Shown here in pieces: positions 6,923 through 16,009 of a stretch of DNA of 64,000 nt; the first letter of the stretch is position 1, and each line of letters starts with the position of its first letter. Origin of the DNA: Sandaracinus amylolyticus. Lineage in GTDB: Bacteria > Myxococcota_A > Polyangia > Polyangiales > Sandaracinaceae. A program made the position numbers and the translations under genes. Below the pieces are notes generated by a model, which was not told the origin of the DNA, searched no databases, and saw only the letters and a list, made by a program, of their open reading frames with translations. The DNA is taken from assembly GCF_000737325.1 (NCBI RefSeq), contig NZ_CP011125.1:6882001-6946000 (forward strand), read 5' to 3'.

Positions 6923-9577
6923 ATGCGAGTGCACCCCCAGAAGGTCGTCGCGCGCCTGACGCCGACCGCGAAGCGATACCTCGAGCAAGCCGTCGGCAAG
7001 GCGGTCGAGGCACAACATCCCGAGATCATGCCCGAGCACGTGCTCCTCGCGATGAGCGCCGAGCACGGCGGCGACACCGAGGTGCTGTTGCGCGCGCTGG
7101 ATCGTGATCCGCGCAAGCTGCGCAGCGAGCTCGAGCAGTCCCTGCGCACGTTCCGCGCGGGCAGCGCGTCGAAGCCGCGCATCTCCGACTCGCTGGTGCG
7201 CTGGCTCGAGGACGCGTGGGTGCTCGCGTCGCTCGAGTGGGGCGAGACCGCGCTGCGCTCGGGCGCGCTGCTCGCGCAGATCGTGCTCGGCGGTGGACGC
7301 TATCTCTCGGAGACCGTCGCCACGCTGAGCGGCATCTCGACCGACGCGCTTCGCGCGTGCGCATCCGACGCGCTGAGCATCACGCCGGAGTCGACCGAGG
7401 CCGTCCCTGCACGCACGAGCGAGCGGGCGGCGAGCGATCCGCGCGTCGAAGGCGCGCCGGGCCCGGGGAGCGCGCTTTCGCGGTTCACGCACAGCTTCAC
7501 GGATGCCGCGCGCGCGGGGCGCATCGACCCGGTGTTCGGCCGCGAGCGCGAGATCCGTCAGGTGATCGACGTGCTCTGCCGTCGCCGCAAGAACAACCCG
7601 ATCCTCGTGGGCGAGCCGGGCGTCGGGAAGACGGCGCTCGTCGAAGGGCTCGCGCGCGCGATCGTCGCGGGTGAGGTGCCCGAGTCACTGCGCACCGTCG
7701 ATCTGCGCGGCCTGGATCTCGGGTCGCTCGAGGCGGGCGCGAGCGTGAAGGGCGAGTTCGAGGCGCGCCTCAAGAGCGTGATCCACGAGGTGCAGACCTC
7801 CACCACGCCGATCGTGCTCTTCATCGACGAGGCGCACACGCTCATCGGTGCGGGCAACCAGAAGGGCGGCGCCGACGCGGCGAACCTGCTCAAGCCGGCG
7901 CTCGCGCGCGGTGAGCTGCGCACCATCGCGGCGACGACGTGGGCCGAGTACAAGCAGTACTTCGAGAAGGACGCCGCGCTCGAGCGTCGGTTCCAGCCGA
8001 TCAAGGTCGAAGAGCCCAGCGAGGACGTCGCGATCGGGATGGTGCGCGGGCTCCGCACGATCTACGAGGACGCGCACGACGTGATCATCCGCGACGAAGC
8101 GGTGGAGGCCGCGGTGCGCCTCGGGCATCGCTACATCACGGGCCGTCAGCTCCCGGACAAGTCGGTCGATCTCCTCGACACCACTGCGGCACGCGTGCGC
8201 GTGGAGCGCAGCGCGCGTCCCGAGAAGATCGTCGCGCTCGACGCGGAGATCGCGTCCACGACGCGCCGGAAGGAAGCGATCGCGCGCGACCTCGTCGATC
8301 ACCACGATGCACAGCGCGCGACCGAGCTCATCCAGCTGCAGCGCCGCATCTCGGAGCTCGAGGGAGCGCGCTCGGAGCTGATGGCGCGCTGGGCGGCACA
8401 GCGCGAGGCCCTCGAGCGCGCGTTGGGCGCGCGACGCGCGATGCACGAGGCGGCGAACGAGGCGGACGACGGCGACCGGGAGGCGGCGGACCGCATCGAC
8501 GCGCTCGAGTCCGATGCGAAGCAGGCGATGCACGCCCTGCGCGCGCTGTGTGCGAGCGAGCCGCTGGTCGCGATCGACGTCGACGCCGCGGCGATCGCGC
8601 GCACCGTCGAGCTCTGGACCGGAGTGCCCGTCGGCGCGATGCAGAGCGCGACGAGCCAGGCCGTGCTCACGCTGGGTGAGCGCCTGCGCACGCGCGTGCT
8701 CGGTCAGGACGCCGCGCTCGATCGCGTCGCCGCGTCGCTGCGCGTCGCGCAGGCGGGGCTGCGCAACCCCGACGCGCCGATGGGCGTGCTCCTCCTCGTC
8801 GGCCCGAGCGGCGTGGGCAAGACGGAGACCGCGTACGCGATCGCCGATCTGCTCTTCGGCGGCTCGCGGTTCCTCACGACGATCAACCTCAGCGAGTACC
8901 AGGAGCCGCACACCGCGACGCGCCTCATCGGCTCGCCGCCGAGCTACGTCGGGTACGGAGAAGGCGGCGAGCTCAGCGAGGCCGTGCGCCAGCGGCCGTA
9001 CTCGGTCGTGCTCCTCGACGAGTGCGAGAAGGCCGCGCTCGAGGTGATGAACACCTTCTACCAGGTGTTCGACAAGGGCGTGCTCAGCGACGCCGAGGGA
9101 CGACAGATCGACTTCCGCAACACCTGCATCCTGCTCACGAGCAATCTCGCGTCGGATCGCGTCGTCGAGCTCTACGCGCAGGGCAAGTCGATCGACGAGG
9201 TCACGGAGGCGATCCGCCCGGCGCTCGCGAGGCACTTCAAGCCCGCGCTGCTCAACCGCATGACCGTCGTGCCGTACGCGCCGATCGGCGAGAGCACGCT
9301 CGGCCGCATCGTCGACATCGAGCTCGCGCGCGTCGCCACGCGGGTTCGCTCGGCGCACGACGTGGAGGTCTCCTTCGCCGCCGCAGTGCGCGATCGCGTC
9401 GTCGCGCGCTGCAGCGAGATCGAGGGCGGAGTGCGCTACGTGCGCCAGATGCTCGAGCGCGCGGTGCTCGTGCCGCTCGCGACCGAGCTGCTCGTCGCGC
9501 GCGGCGACGGCGCGGACCTCACCCACGTCGACGTCGCGATCGCCGAGTCCGGCGACGTGTCGATCACCACGCGCTGA
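6923..9577 (+). CDS. clpV: ClpV (TssH), T6SS sheath-recycling AAA+ ATPase
   Basis: Disassembles contracted TssBC sheaths for reuse. The 884-residue double AAA+ protein has a Clp N domain (HPEIMPEHVLLAMSAEH near residues 32-48), a first ATPase with Walker A GEPGVGKT at about 230-237 and Walker B VLFIDEAHTLIGAG, a coiled middle region of about residues 420-530, and a second ATPase with GPSGVGKTE at about 627 and VVLLDECEKA. It starts LTPTAKRYLEQAV, as ClpV proteins rather than ClpB do, and sits in the T6SS cluster. The TTG/GTG alternatives are not needed; ATG 6923 follows GGAGACAACC. Confidence 0.95.
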   Translation: MRVHPQKVVARLTPTAKRYLEQAVGKAVEAQHPEIMPEHVLLAMSAEHGGDTEVLLRALDRDPRKLRSELEQSLRTFRAGSASKPRISDSLVRWLEDAWVLASLEWGETALRSGALLAQIVLGGGRYLSETVATLSGISTDALRACASDALSITPESTEAVPARTSERAASDPRVEGAPGPGSALSRFTHSFTDAARAGRIDPVFGREREIRQVIDVLCRRRKNNPILVGEPGVGKTALVEGLARAIVAGEVPESLRTVDLRGLDLGSLEAGASVKGEFEARLKSVIHEVQTSTTPIVLFIDEAHTLIGAGNQKGGADAANLLKPALARGELRTIAATTWAEYKQYFEKDAALERRFQPIKVEEPSEDVAIGMVRGLRTIYEDAHDVIIRDEAVEAAVRLGHRYITGRQLPDKSVDLLDTTAARVRVERSARPEKIVALDAEIASTTRRKEAIARDLVDHHDAQRATELIQLQRRISELEGARSELMARWAAQREALERALGARRAMHEAANEADDGDREAADRIDALESDAKQAMHALRALCASEPLVAIDVDAAAIARTVELWTGVPVGAMQSATSQAVLTLGERLRTRVLGQDAALDRVAASLRVAQAGLRNPDAPMGVLLLVGPSGVGKTETAYAIADLLFGGSRFLTTINLSEYQEPHTATRLIGSPPSYVGYGEGGELSEAVRQRPYSVVLLDECEKAALEVMNTFYQVFDKGVLSDAEGRQIDFRNTCILLTSNLASDRVVELYAQGKSIDEVTEAIRPALARHFKPALLNRMTVVPYAPIGESTLGRIVDIELARVATRVRSAHDVEVSFAAAVRDRVVARCSEIEGGVRYVRQMLERAVLVPLATELLVARGDGADLTHVDVAIAESGDVSITTR

Positions 9578-9588
9578 GGAGCGACGTC

Positions 9589-10899
9589 ATGGAGCTCCGC
9601 GTCGCCATCCACGACCCGCGCACCGGCGTCGACGAAGAGGCGTTCTTCCGCATCTCGCCGATCCGCATCGGGCGCAACGCGCTCAACGACCTGCTCCTCG
9701 ACGAGCCGAGCGTCTCGCAGTGGCACGCGCAGCTCGCGTTCGACGAGCACCACGTCTGGTTCACCGACGTCGGCTCGTCGAACGGCAGCGTCGTCGACAT
9801 GCAGCGCGTCGCGGCGCACCACGCGGTCGCGGTGCACGCGGAGACGCGTGTCGAGGTCGGCCCCGTGGTCCTCCGGGTGAGCCGCGCGGCCGATGGCGAG
9901 CGCCGCTCGCGGCGCGTCGCGATGGGCGGTGCGATGCCCGACGATCTGCGCACTGCGATCTCGATGATCGACGTCACGCGCATCAGCGGCGACGACCTCG
10001 CGACCGAGGGCGTCGGCAACGATGCGCAGACGGCGCTGGCCAGCAGCGCGATGAGCCAGCTGCAGTACCTGCGGACGCTTCTCGCCGCAGTGGAGCCTGC
10101 GCGACGGGCCTACCTCGAGGTGCTCGCGGATCAGATCGAGAGCCTGCCGTCCGCATCGCGCCAGAAGATCATCCCGCAGCTCGCGCGCGAGCTCCCCGAG
10201 CTCTCGCGATTGCCGGAGTACGTCGAGATCGCGGCGCGACACGGCGTCGACGGCATGAGCGTCAAGGAGGTCACCGCGCGCGAGTGGCTCGAGAAGCTCG
10301 CGGGTGTCCCGCTCACCGGCCCGCACGGCGAGGACGTCGATGATGCGCGCGTCCTCGCGCGCGTCGCCGCGCTGCTGCAGACGTTCGCGCAGTCGCTGTT
10401 CGAGCTGATGCGGGCGAAGGAGCACGTCGCGCGCGAGCTCGGGCTCGGCAGCGGCGACGGAGTGCCGCAGTCGGGTCAGGAGATCCTCGCGTATCTCTGC
10501 GACTTCCGCGTGGACGGCGAAGAGCGCGTCGGCGCGCTGACGCGGGTCTTCGCAGATCTCGCGATGCACCAGATCGCGATGGTGAGCGCGACGCGAGAGG
10601 GCGTGCGCTCGTTGATCGAAGAGATCTCACCGCAGGCCGTCGGCGCGCGCGCGAAGGGCGGAGGACTGCTCGATCTGCTGCCCCTGCGCGGCGCGAGCCT
10701 CTGGGACCTCTACACGCGCGTGCACGCGGATCTCGCCGAGGGCGACCGGTTCGCGCGTCACGTCTTCGGCGCGCGGTTCAGCCGCGCGTACCTCGCGATC
10801 ACGGGACGGCGCGCGCAACAGCGCGATGCGGCGCCCCCTCCGCCGCCGCCGACGACGGTGCCGGAGCAGCAGTCGATCCCGGTCACGCGCATCCGATGA
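9589..10899 (+). CDS. tagH: FHA-domain T6SS regulator/scaffold (TagH/Fha, ImpI-like)
   Basis: Phosphothreonine-binding protein of the T6SS post-translational switch. The N-terminal FHA domain (about residues 1-95) keeps IRIGRNALNDLLL, the SVSQWHAQL loop and DVGSSNGSVV, which bind phosphothreonine in the family. After a linker comes a helical C-terminal region (about 240-420) typical of TagH/VasC proteins (VLARVAALLQTFAQSLFELMRAKEHVARELGLG; YLCDFRVDGEERVGALTRVFADLAMHQIAMV). ATG 9589 follows a GAGGA site at the clpV stop. It fits as the reader of the divergent kinase's phosphorylation. Confidence 0.9.
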   Translation: MELRVAIHDPRTGVDEEAFFRISPIRIGRNALNDLLLDEPSVSQWHAQLAFDEHHVWFTDVGSSNGSVVDMQRVAAHHAVAVHAETRVEVGPVVLRVSRAADGERRSRRVAMGGAMPDDLRTAISMIDVTRISGDDLATEGVGNDAQTALASSAMSQLQYLRTLLAAVEPARRAYLEVLADQIESLPSASRQKIIPQLARELPELSRLPEYVEIAARHGVDGMSVKEVTAREWLEKLAGVPLTGPHGEDVDDARVLARVAALLQTFAQSLFELMRAKEHVARELGLGSGDGVPQSGQEILAYLCDFRVDGEERVGALTRVFADLAMHQIAMVSATREGVRSLIEEISPQAVGARAKGGGLLDLLPLRGASLWDLYTRVHADLAEGDRFARHVFGARFSRAYLAITGRRAQQRDAAPPPPPPTTVPEQQSIPVTRIR

Positions 10900-11858
10900 G
10901 GCACGCGATGGCGCCGCGCGTCGCGATGATGGTCCTGATGCTCGGCGCGCTCGCAGCGTGCGAAGCACCGATGCGTCCACTTCCGACGACGGTGTGCCAC
11001 GAGGCGCGCCGCGCGGCGCCGAGCGCCGGCGGCGAGTCGATCGAGGTGCCCGAGCCGACCGACGCGGAGTGGATCGCGCTGCTCACCGACGACGAAGAAG
11101 GGCGTCCTTCGTCGTGCGAAGAGCTGCTCGCTCGCACGCCGCCGCAAGAGCCGCAGTGCGCGAGCGACCGACCGCGCGCGCTCGGCACGCTGCACCCGAT
11201 CGCGCCCCGCATCGTCGCGCGCCTGCACCGCGAGGGCGAGGACGACGTGCTCTGGGTCGCGACGCACACGACGGCCGCGGGGCTCCACGTCGGCCCGCTC
11301 GCGCTCGTGCGTCGCACCACGCTCGGCCTCGAGGTGCAGGCGATCGGTCGTCACGCGGGCTCCGCGGACCACGCGGAGGCGCGCGTGCTGCGGACCGACG
11401 ACGCGATCGTGGTGTCGATCGAGAGCGAGCTCGCGGGCGATCGCGTCGCCGATCTGCTCGTGCGCTCCGGAGGCGCGCTGGTCCCCGCGGCGCTCGACGA
11501 GCCCGAGGTCGGATGCCAGGCGCCCGCGCGCATCGTCCTGCGCCACCGCGCCGAGCAGCACGCCGACGACGGCTGGACCATCCGCACCGTGCGCACCGCG
11601 GTGCTCGACGAGGACCCACACGCGGTCGTCCTGCGCGAGCACCTCACCGTGCGCGAGATCGACGCCGCCGATCCCGATGCACCGCCGCGCGCCACGCACG
11701 ACGCCGACGGGATTCGCCGGCTCACGCCGACGGGCGTCCGCCTCCGCGCCGATCGCGGCCCCCTCGCGCCCCGCCGCGCGAGCCCCGCGCGGGGCGAGAT
11801 CGTCGCACGCGCACGTCGCATCGCTGAGCACGCAACGCGCGCCGACGTCGCTCGATGA
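10896..11858 (+). CDS. T6SS-cluster lipoprotein, unknown function
   Basis: The 320-residue product has a clear lipoprotein signal (MVLMLGALAAC, lipidated C22), so it should be anchored in an envelope membrane. The rest has no domain I recognise; it is rich in Arg/Asp/His and beta-like segments and contains several cysteines (for example SSCEELLA and PQCASDRP). Its ATG overlaps the tagH stop (ATGA), so it is part of the same transcript. Its 3' end carries the promoter element of the next gene. Possibly an envelope accessory of this T6SS lineage. Confidence 0.7.
   Translation: MRHAMAPRVAMMVLMLGALAACEAPMRPLPTTVCHEARRAAPSAGGESIEVPEPTDAEWIALLTDDEEGRPSSCEELLARTPPQEPQCASDRPRALGTLHPIAPRIVARLHREGEDDVLWVATHTTAAGLHVGPLALVRRTTLGLEVQAIGRHAGSADHAEARVLRTDDAIVVSIESELAGDRVADLLVRSGGALVPAALDEPEVGCQAPARIVLRHRAEQHADDGWTIRTVRTAVLDEDPHAVVLREHLTVREIDAADPDAPPRATHDADGIRRLTPTGVRLRADRGPLAPRRASPARGEIVARARRIAEHATRADVAR
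11830..11858 (+). promoter_or_regulatory. T6SS-type bipartite promoter element upstream of the lysozyme-like gene
   Basis: ACGCAAC at 11830-11836, 16-base spacer, CGATGA at 11853-11858. The box overlaps the stop of the lipoprotein gene, and its ATG is the first in-frame start of the next gene. If this is a -10 box, that ATG lies upstream of the transcript start and the true start must be further down (GTG 11900 or ATG 11912). Confidence 0.6.
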
Positions 11859-11899
11859 GCACCTCGGCGCGACGACGAGCGCGCGAGGACGGACGAGCG

Positions 11900-13330
11900 G
11901 TGACGCTGCGGATGAGCTCCATGATCGTGATCGCGTGCGCGTCGCTCGGCGCCATCGTGCTCGGCGCCGGGCTCGGGGTGATGCTCGAGCCCTGGGCGCC
12001 CGCGTGGGACGTGCCCGCGGCCGAGCCGGAGCCGGAGCAGGAGCCCGAGTTCGACGTGCGCGCCGATCTCGACGACGAGGCCTGGGATGCGCCGCGCGAT
12101 CTCCCGAACGCGCTCGTCGCGGCGGAGCTCGAGGCCGAGCGATACGTCGCGGTCGGAAACGCCCCCGGACGCCGCGCAGCCGCAGCAGACGGAGTCGCGC
12201 CCGTGCCGGAGGCCCCGCGCGAAGAGGGCCTGCTCGGCACGATCACCGACGCACGCCTCGGCGGTGAGGACCGTGACGCGTTCTACCTCGCGGTCGACGC
12301 GAACCGACGCGCCGAGTCGGGCACCGCCGGCGCGCGCTTCTCGTCGCTGCGCACGACCGCGGGCGTCGATCACCGTGCGTCGTACGGCGTCGCGCAGCTC
12401 ACCATCCGCGATCACCTCTTCCACCTCTCGCGCCTGACCGACGCGCAGCTCGCGGAGATCGGCATCGGACGGCTCGAGATCGGGCTCATGCAGCGGCGCG
12501 GCGAGGCCCTCGGCGCGTGGTACGAGATCGTCGTCGAGCGTCGCGCCGCGAGCGACACCGCGTCGCGTGCGGGCCTCGACGCGGCGCAGGTGCGCGACGC
12601 GCAGACGCTCGCGGCGAGCGGCGATCGCCGCGCGTTGATCGCGCGCCACGGCCGCCGTTTCGCGGGCTCCACCGGCCTGCCGGCGGAGGCGCTCGCCGAG
12701 CTCGCCGACACGCTCGTGCTGCGCCGTCGCGAGGTGCGCGACGCGTTCCTCCGCCGCTACGAGCGCGACCACGGCATCGGGTTCGATCGCGCCTCGCGCG
12801 AAGGCGCGCGCATGACTACGACGGCGCGCGCGATCGCACGCGAGCGGCCCGACGTGCAGCGCGTGCTCGAGCGCTTCGGTGGTGGGGACGCGGGCGCGGT
12901 CTCGCTCGCGCACTATCTCGGCGTCGGCGACGTCGCCGAGAACTACTACGGCTGGTACGCCCGCGCGGCGGCCGAGTCGGTGGGTCGCGTGCGCTACGCG
13001 CGCGTGCTCGAGATCGCCGACCCGATCAGCTCGCGTCTGCGTGAGCTCTCGAACTTCGAGCACGCGCTCGCCGCCGTGATCGGCGTGCGCGATCTCGCCG
13101 GGATCGAGCGCGCGCGCATGCTCGCGCGCATCGGGCGCTGCTTCCACGGCGCGCCCGGTCGCGCCCGCGACGCGTTCTTCTTCGACGGAGATCCGCGCCG
13201 CCCGCGCGCGACCAGCGCCGCCGAGCTCGAGGCCGGCATCCAGGAGTACCGCCTCGGACGTCAGTGGTCCGACGAGCGTGTGCAGCGAGCGTTCGACGAG
13301 CTCGCCGCAGAAAGGGGATTGCTCCCGTGA
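11900..13330 (+). CDS. Membrane-anchored lysozyme/transglycosylase-like protein of the T6SS cluster
   Basis: The 476-residue product (from GTG 11900) has one N-terminal membrane anchor (MIVIACASLGAIVLGAGLGV), an acidic Pro/Glu linker and a large periplasmic domain. Within it E139 (in RRAESG) is followed by SYGVAQLT at 161-168. That is the pattern of lysozyme-fold lytic transglycosylases, in which a catalytic glutamate precedes a G-x-x-Q-L motif. This would fit a peptidoglycan-opening enzyme that makes room for the TssJLM channel, as the unrelated MltE and TagX do elsewhere. The assignment rests on this motif alone. I prefer GTG 11900 (GGAC/GAGGA upstream) over ATG 11855, which lies inside the promoter element. 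The GTGA end overlaps tssJ. Confidence 0.5.
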   Translation: MTLRMSSMIVIACASLGAIVLGAGLGVMLEPWAPAWDVPAAEPEPEQEPEFDVRADLDDEAWDAPRDLPNALVAAELEAERYVAVGNAPGRRAAAADGVAPVPEAPREEGLLGTITDARLGGEDRDAFYLAVDANRRAESGTAGARFSSLRTTAGVDHRASYGVAQLTIRDHLFHLSRLTDAQLAEIGIGRLEIGLMQRRGEALGAWYEIVVERRAASDTASRAGLDAAQVRDAQTLAASGDRRALIARHGRRFAGSTGLPAEALAELADTLVLRRREVRDAFLRRYERDHGIGFDRASREGARMTTTARAIARERPDVQRVLERFGGGDAGAVSLAHYLGVGDVAENYYGWYARAAAESVGRVRYARVLEIADPISSRLRELSNFEHALAAVIGVRDLAGIERARMLARIGRCFHGAPGRARDAFFFDGDPRRPRATSAAELEAGIQEYRLGRQWSDERVQRAFDELAAERGLLP

Positions 13331-13878
13331 CACGACCCGCGATCCACGTCCTCACGCTGCTCGCGCTGGGTTGCGCGAGCACGCCCGAGCCGCGCCCGGA
13401 CTGCGGCGATCCCGCACCCATCGCGCTCACGATCGAGGCGACGCCGCGCATGAACCCCGACGCCGAGGGTCGCGCGCTGCCGACCGAGCTGCGCCTCTAT
13501 CAGGTGCGCGACGCGAGCGCGCTCGAGATGGCGTCCTTCGAAGACGTCTGGCAGGACGCCGCGACGGTGCTCGGCGACGCGCTCGTCTCCGAAGAGACGC
13601 TCACCGTCTACCCCGAGGCCCGCCTGACGCGCGAGCTGCATCCGTCGCCGGAGGCGCAGGCGATCGTCGCGGTCGTGATCGTGAGGCAGCCCGCGGGACG
13701 CACCTGGCGCGCGGTCGTGCCGATGACGCGCAGCGAACGGTCGGAGGAGAGCTGTCCCGCGCTCGAGCCGGGCCGTCTCCTCCTCCGCCTCGACGACTAC
13801 CGCGTCGAGGCGATCACGCCTCGCCGCAGCACGCCTCGTCGCACCACGTCACGCCGAACCACGGAGACCCGCGGATGA
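13327..13878 (+). CDS. tssJ: TssJ, T6SS outer-membrane lipoprotein (SciN)
   Basis: Outer-membrane anchor of the TssJLM envelope complex; it binds the periplasmic tip of TssM. From GTG 13327 the 183-residue product has a short lipoprotein signal (VLTLLALGC, C16) and the TssJ beta-sandwich pattern: IALTIEATPRMNPDAEGRALP, TELRLYQVRDASALEMASFEDVW and a late VVIVRQPAGRTWRAVVPM. The overlap with the preceding stop (GTGA) and the ATGA overlap with tssK show tight coupling. The arginine/threonine-rich tail is probably disordered. Confidence 0.88.
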   Translation: MTRPAIHVLTLLALGCASTPEPRPDCGDPAPIALTIEATPRMNPDAEGRALPTELRLYQVRDASALEMASFEDVWQDAATVLGDALVSEETLTVYPEARLTRELHPSPEAQAIVAVVIVRQPAGRTWRAVVPMTRSERSEESCPALEPGRLLLRLDDYRVEAITPRRSTPRRTTSRRTTETRG

Positions 13879-15257
13879 ACCGCTCGACGCAGCTCAAGGT
13901 GCTCTGGACCGAGGGCCTTCTCATGGGGCCCCAGCACCTCCAACAGTCCGACCGCTATCACGAGTCGCTCGTCGTGCAGCGCCTCGATGCGCTCGAGCCG
14001 AACAACTGGGGCGTGGTGCGCTGCGCGCTCGATCGCCACGCGCTCGGCGAGGGGACCGTGCGGCTCGACGCGTTCGTCGGCGTGATGCCCGACGGCGGCG
14101 TGCTCGCGATGGACGCCGATCACCCCGAGGCCCCGCCGTCGCGCCCGGTGGAAGGGCTGAGCGCAGAGCGCGCGACGCTCGACGTGTACGTCGCGCTGCC
14201 GCGCGAGCGCGAAGGTCAGGCCCAGGTCGGCGCGCGTGCCCGCTACACCGCGCACGCGCGGCGCATCGCGGACGTGATCACCTCGGGCGGCGAGCCCGCC
14301 GAGGTCGACCTCGCGCTGCGCAACGTGCGCTTCGTCTTCGGGCACGAGCCGCGCGAGGATCTCGAGGCGATCAAGATCGCCGAGGTCCGCCGCGAGTCGC
14401 AGGGACGCTACGTGCTCGACGAGAGCTACGTGCCGCCCTCGCTGCAGATCGGCGCGTCGCCCGTCCTCACCGCCTGGCTCGAGCGGCTCGTCGAGCGGAT
14501 GCACACGCGACGTCGCGCGCTCCTCGACGCACGGCGCGAGCGCGACGCGCACACCGTCGAGGCCGACGCCACCGACGTGACGCGCTTCGTGCTGCTCCAC
14601 GCGCTCGGTGCCGCCCTCCCCGCGCTGACGCACTTCGCGAAGAGCGGCGATCGCGCGCCGCGCGAGCTCTACGTGCGTCTGCTCGATCTCGTGGGCGCGC
14701 TCTCCGCGTTCACCATCGACGCGTCGCTCGACGTCCCCGAGTTCGATCCGCTCGATCTCCGCGCGACGTTCCGGCCGCTCTTCGACCGTCTGGAGCGCAT
14801 CCTCGGCGACACGCATCGCGAGACCTGTCTCGTGATCGATCTCGAGGGCCGCGAGGACGGCATGCACTTCGGGCAGATCGACGAGCGCGTCGCGCGCTGC
14901 GATCGCTTCCTCCTCGCAGTGCGCACCAGCGTGCCCGCGAAGGACGTCGCGACGCTGCTGCCGTCGATCGGCAAGGTCGCGTCGTGGCAGCAGGTCACGC
15001 AGGTCGTGAACGCCGCGATGCCGGGCGCGAAGCTGGAGATCGCGCACCGCCCTCCCCCCGAGGTGCCGGTCAAGGCGGGCGAGGTCTACTTCACCATCGA
15101 GGCGCGCGGCTCGTACTGGTCGGAGATCGCGAAGGAGCGCGCGATCGCCGTGTTCCTCCCGCGCCCGTTCGAGGCGCGGCACACGCGCGTCTCGCTCCTC
15201 GCGCTTCCCCCGCGCGGCGCGCAGCCCGCGGGGCCTTCCCCCCACGCGCGTGCATGA
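13875..15257 (+). CDS. tssK: TssK, T6SS baseplate-membrane complex connector
   Basis: Trimeric protein joining the baseplate to TssL/TssM. The 460-residue product opens with KVLWTEGLLMGPQHLQQSDRYHE, the defining TssK N-terminus, and ends with the typical ARGSYWSEIAKERAIAVFLP segment. The ATG overlaps the tssJ stop. Length is normal for the family. Confidence 0.93.
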   Translation: MNRSTQLKVLWTEGLLMGPQHLQQSDRYHESLVVQRLDALEPNNWGVVRCALDRHALGEGTVRLDAFVGVMPDGGVLAMDADHPEAPPSRPVEGLSAERATLDVYVALPREREGQAQVGARARYTAHARRIADVITSGGEPAEVDLALRNVRFVFGHEPREDLEAIKIAEVRRESQGRYVLDESYVPPSLQIGASPVLTAWLERLVERMHTRRRALLDARRERDAHTVEADATDVTRFVLLHALGAALPALTHFAKSGDRAPRELYVRLLDLVGALSAFTIDASLDVPEFDPLDLRATFRPLFDRLERILGDTHRETCLVIDLEGREDGMHFGQIDERVARCDRFLLAVRTSVPAKDVATLLPSIGKVASWQQVTQVVNAAMPGAKLEIAHRPPPEVPVKAGEVYFTIEARGSYWSEIAKERAIAVFLPRPFEARHTRVSLLALPPRGAQPAGPSPHARA

Positions 15258-15285
15258 GCACGCGCTCATACCTCGAGGCCCGATC

Positions 15286-15936
15286 ATGAACGAGATTCTC
15301 CCCATCCTCGAAGAGACCCTGCGCCTCGTGCGCTACGTCCGTCAGTGCCCGCCCGGCTCCGCGCTCGACGCGGCGCAGCTGCGCTCGCTCTTCCGCGGCG
15401 CGCTCGGGCGCATGCGCAAGCTCGGCGAGCAACAGAGCATCGACTCGCGCGATCTCGACGAGATCGGCTTCGCGCTCGTCGCGCTGATCGACGAGGTCGT
15501 GCTCGCGCGCGGCGGATCGCTCGCCTACGAGTGGATGCGCGAGCAGCTGCAGCTCTCGCTGTTCGGCGAGAACACGGCGGGCGAGACCTTCTTCGTGAAG
15601 CTCGACGCGCTGCGACGCGACTCGACGCGCGCGCGCGTGCTCGCCGTCTACTACCTCGCGCTGACACTCGGGTTCCGCGGTCGCTACGCGGTGCACGGCG
15701 AGCTCGCGCTCCAGGAGCTCACCGACTCGGTGCGACTCGACCTCGAGCGCTTCGGGGTGATCCGCGAGAGCGCGCTCTCGCCCAGCGGCACGCGCCCGCG
15801 CGACGCGATCGCGCAGCGCACCGAGGGCTGGATCGTCCTGGGCATCGGCGTCGCCGCGCTGCTGCTCGCGTGCGTCTTCTACACCGGCGTGTTCGTCGAC
15901 CTGACGTACCGCATCCACCCGGTCCTCGGCGGCTGA
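15286..15936 (+). CDS. tssL: TssL, T6SS inner-membrane protein (DotU-like, short form)
   Basis: Cytoplasmic hook of the envelope complex. From ATG 15286 the protein has 216 residues with the DotU pattern ILPILEETLRLVRYVRQ, DEIGFALVALIDEVVL, LFGENTAGETFFVKLD and VYYLALTLGFRGRY, then one C-terminal membrane helix (about 182-208). There is no OmpA-type peptidoglycan-binding extension, so wall anchoring must come from another protein. An in-frame GTG at 15250 would add 12 non-conserved residues. Confidence 0.92.
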   Translation: MNEILPILEETLRLVRYVRQCPPGSALDAAQLRSLFRGALGRMRKLGEQQSIDSRDLDEIGFALVALIDEVVLARGGSLAYEWMREQLQLSLFGENTAGETFFVKLDALRRDSTRARVLAVYYLALTLGFRGRYAVHGELALQELTDSVRLDLERFGVIRESALSPSGTRPRDAIAQRTEGWIVLGIGVAALLLACVFYTGVFVDLTYRIHPVLGG

Positions 15937-15956
15937 CGCGCGATCTCGCCGACTCG

Positions 15957-15985
15957 ACGCAACGCGCGCGACGACGGGCCGATGC
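15957..15985 (+). promoter_or_regulatory. T6SS-type bipartite promoter element upstream of tssM
   Basis: ACGCAAC at 15957-15963, 16-base spacer, CGATGC at 15980-15985 (last base differs), 24 bases before the tssM ATG in the 73-base tssL-tssM gap. Confidence 0.6.
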
Positions 15986-16009
15986 GAGCAGCACGGAAGG
16001 ACGACACCG

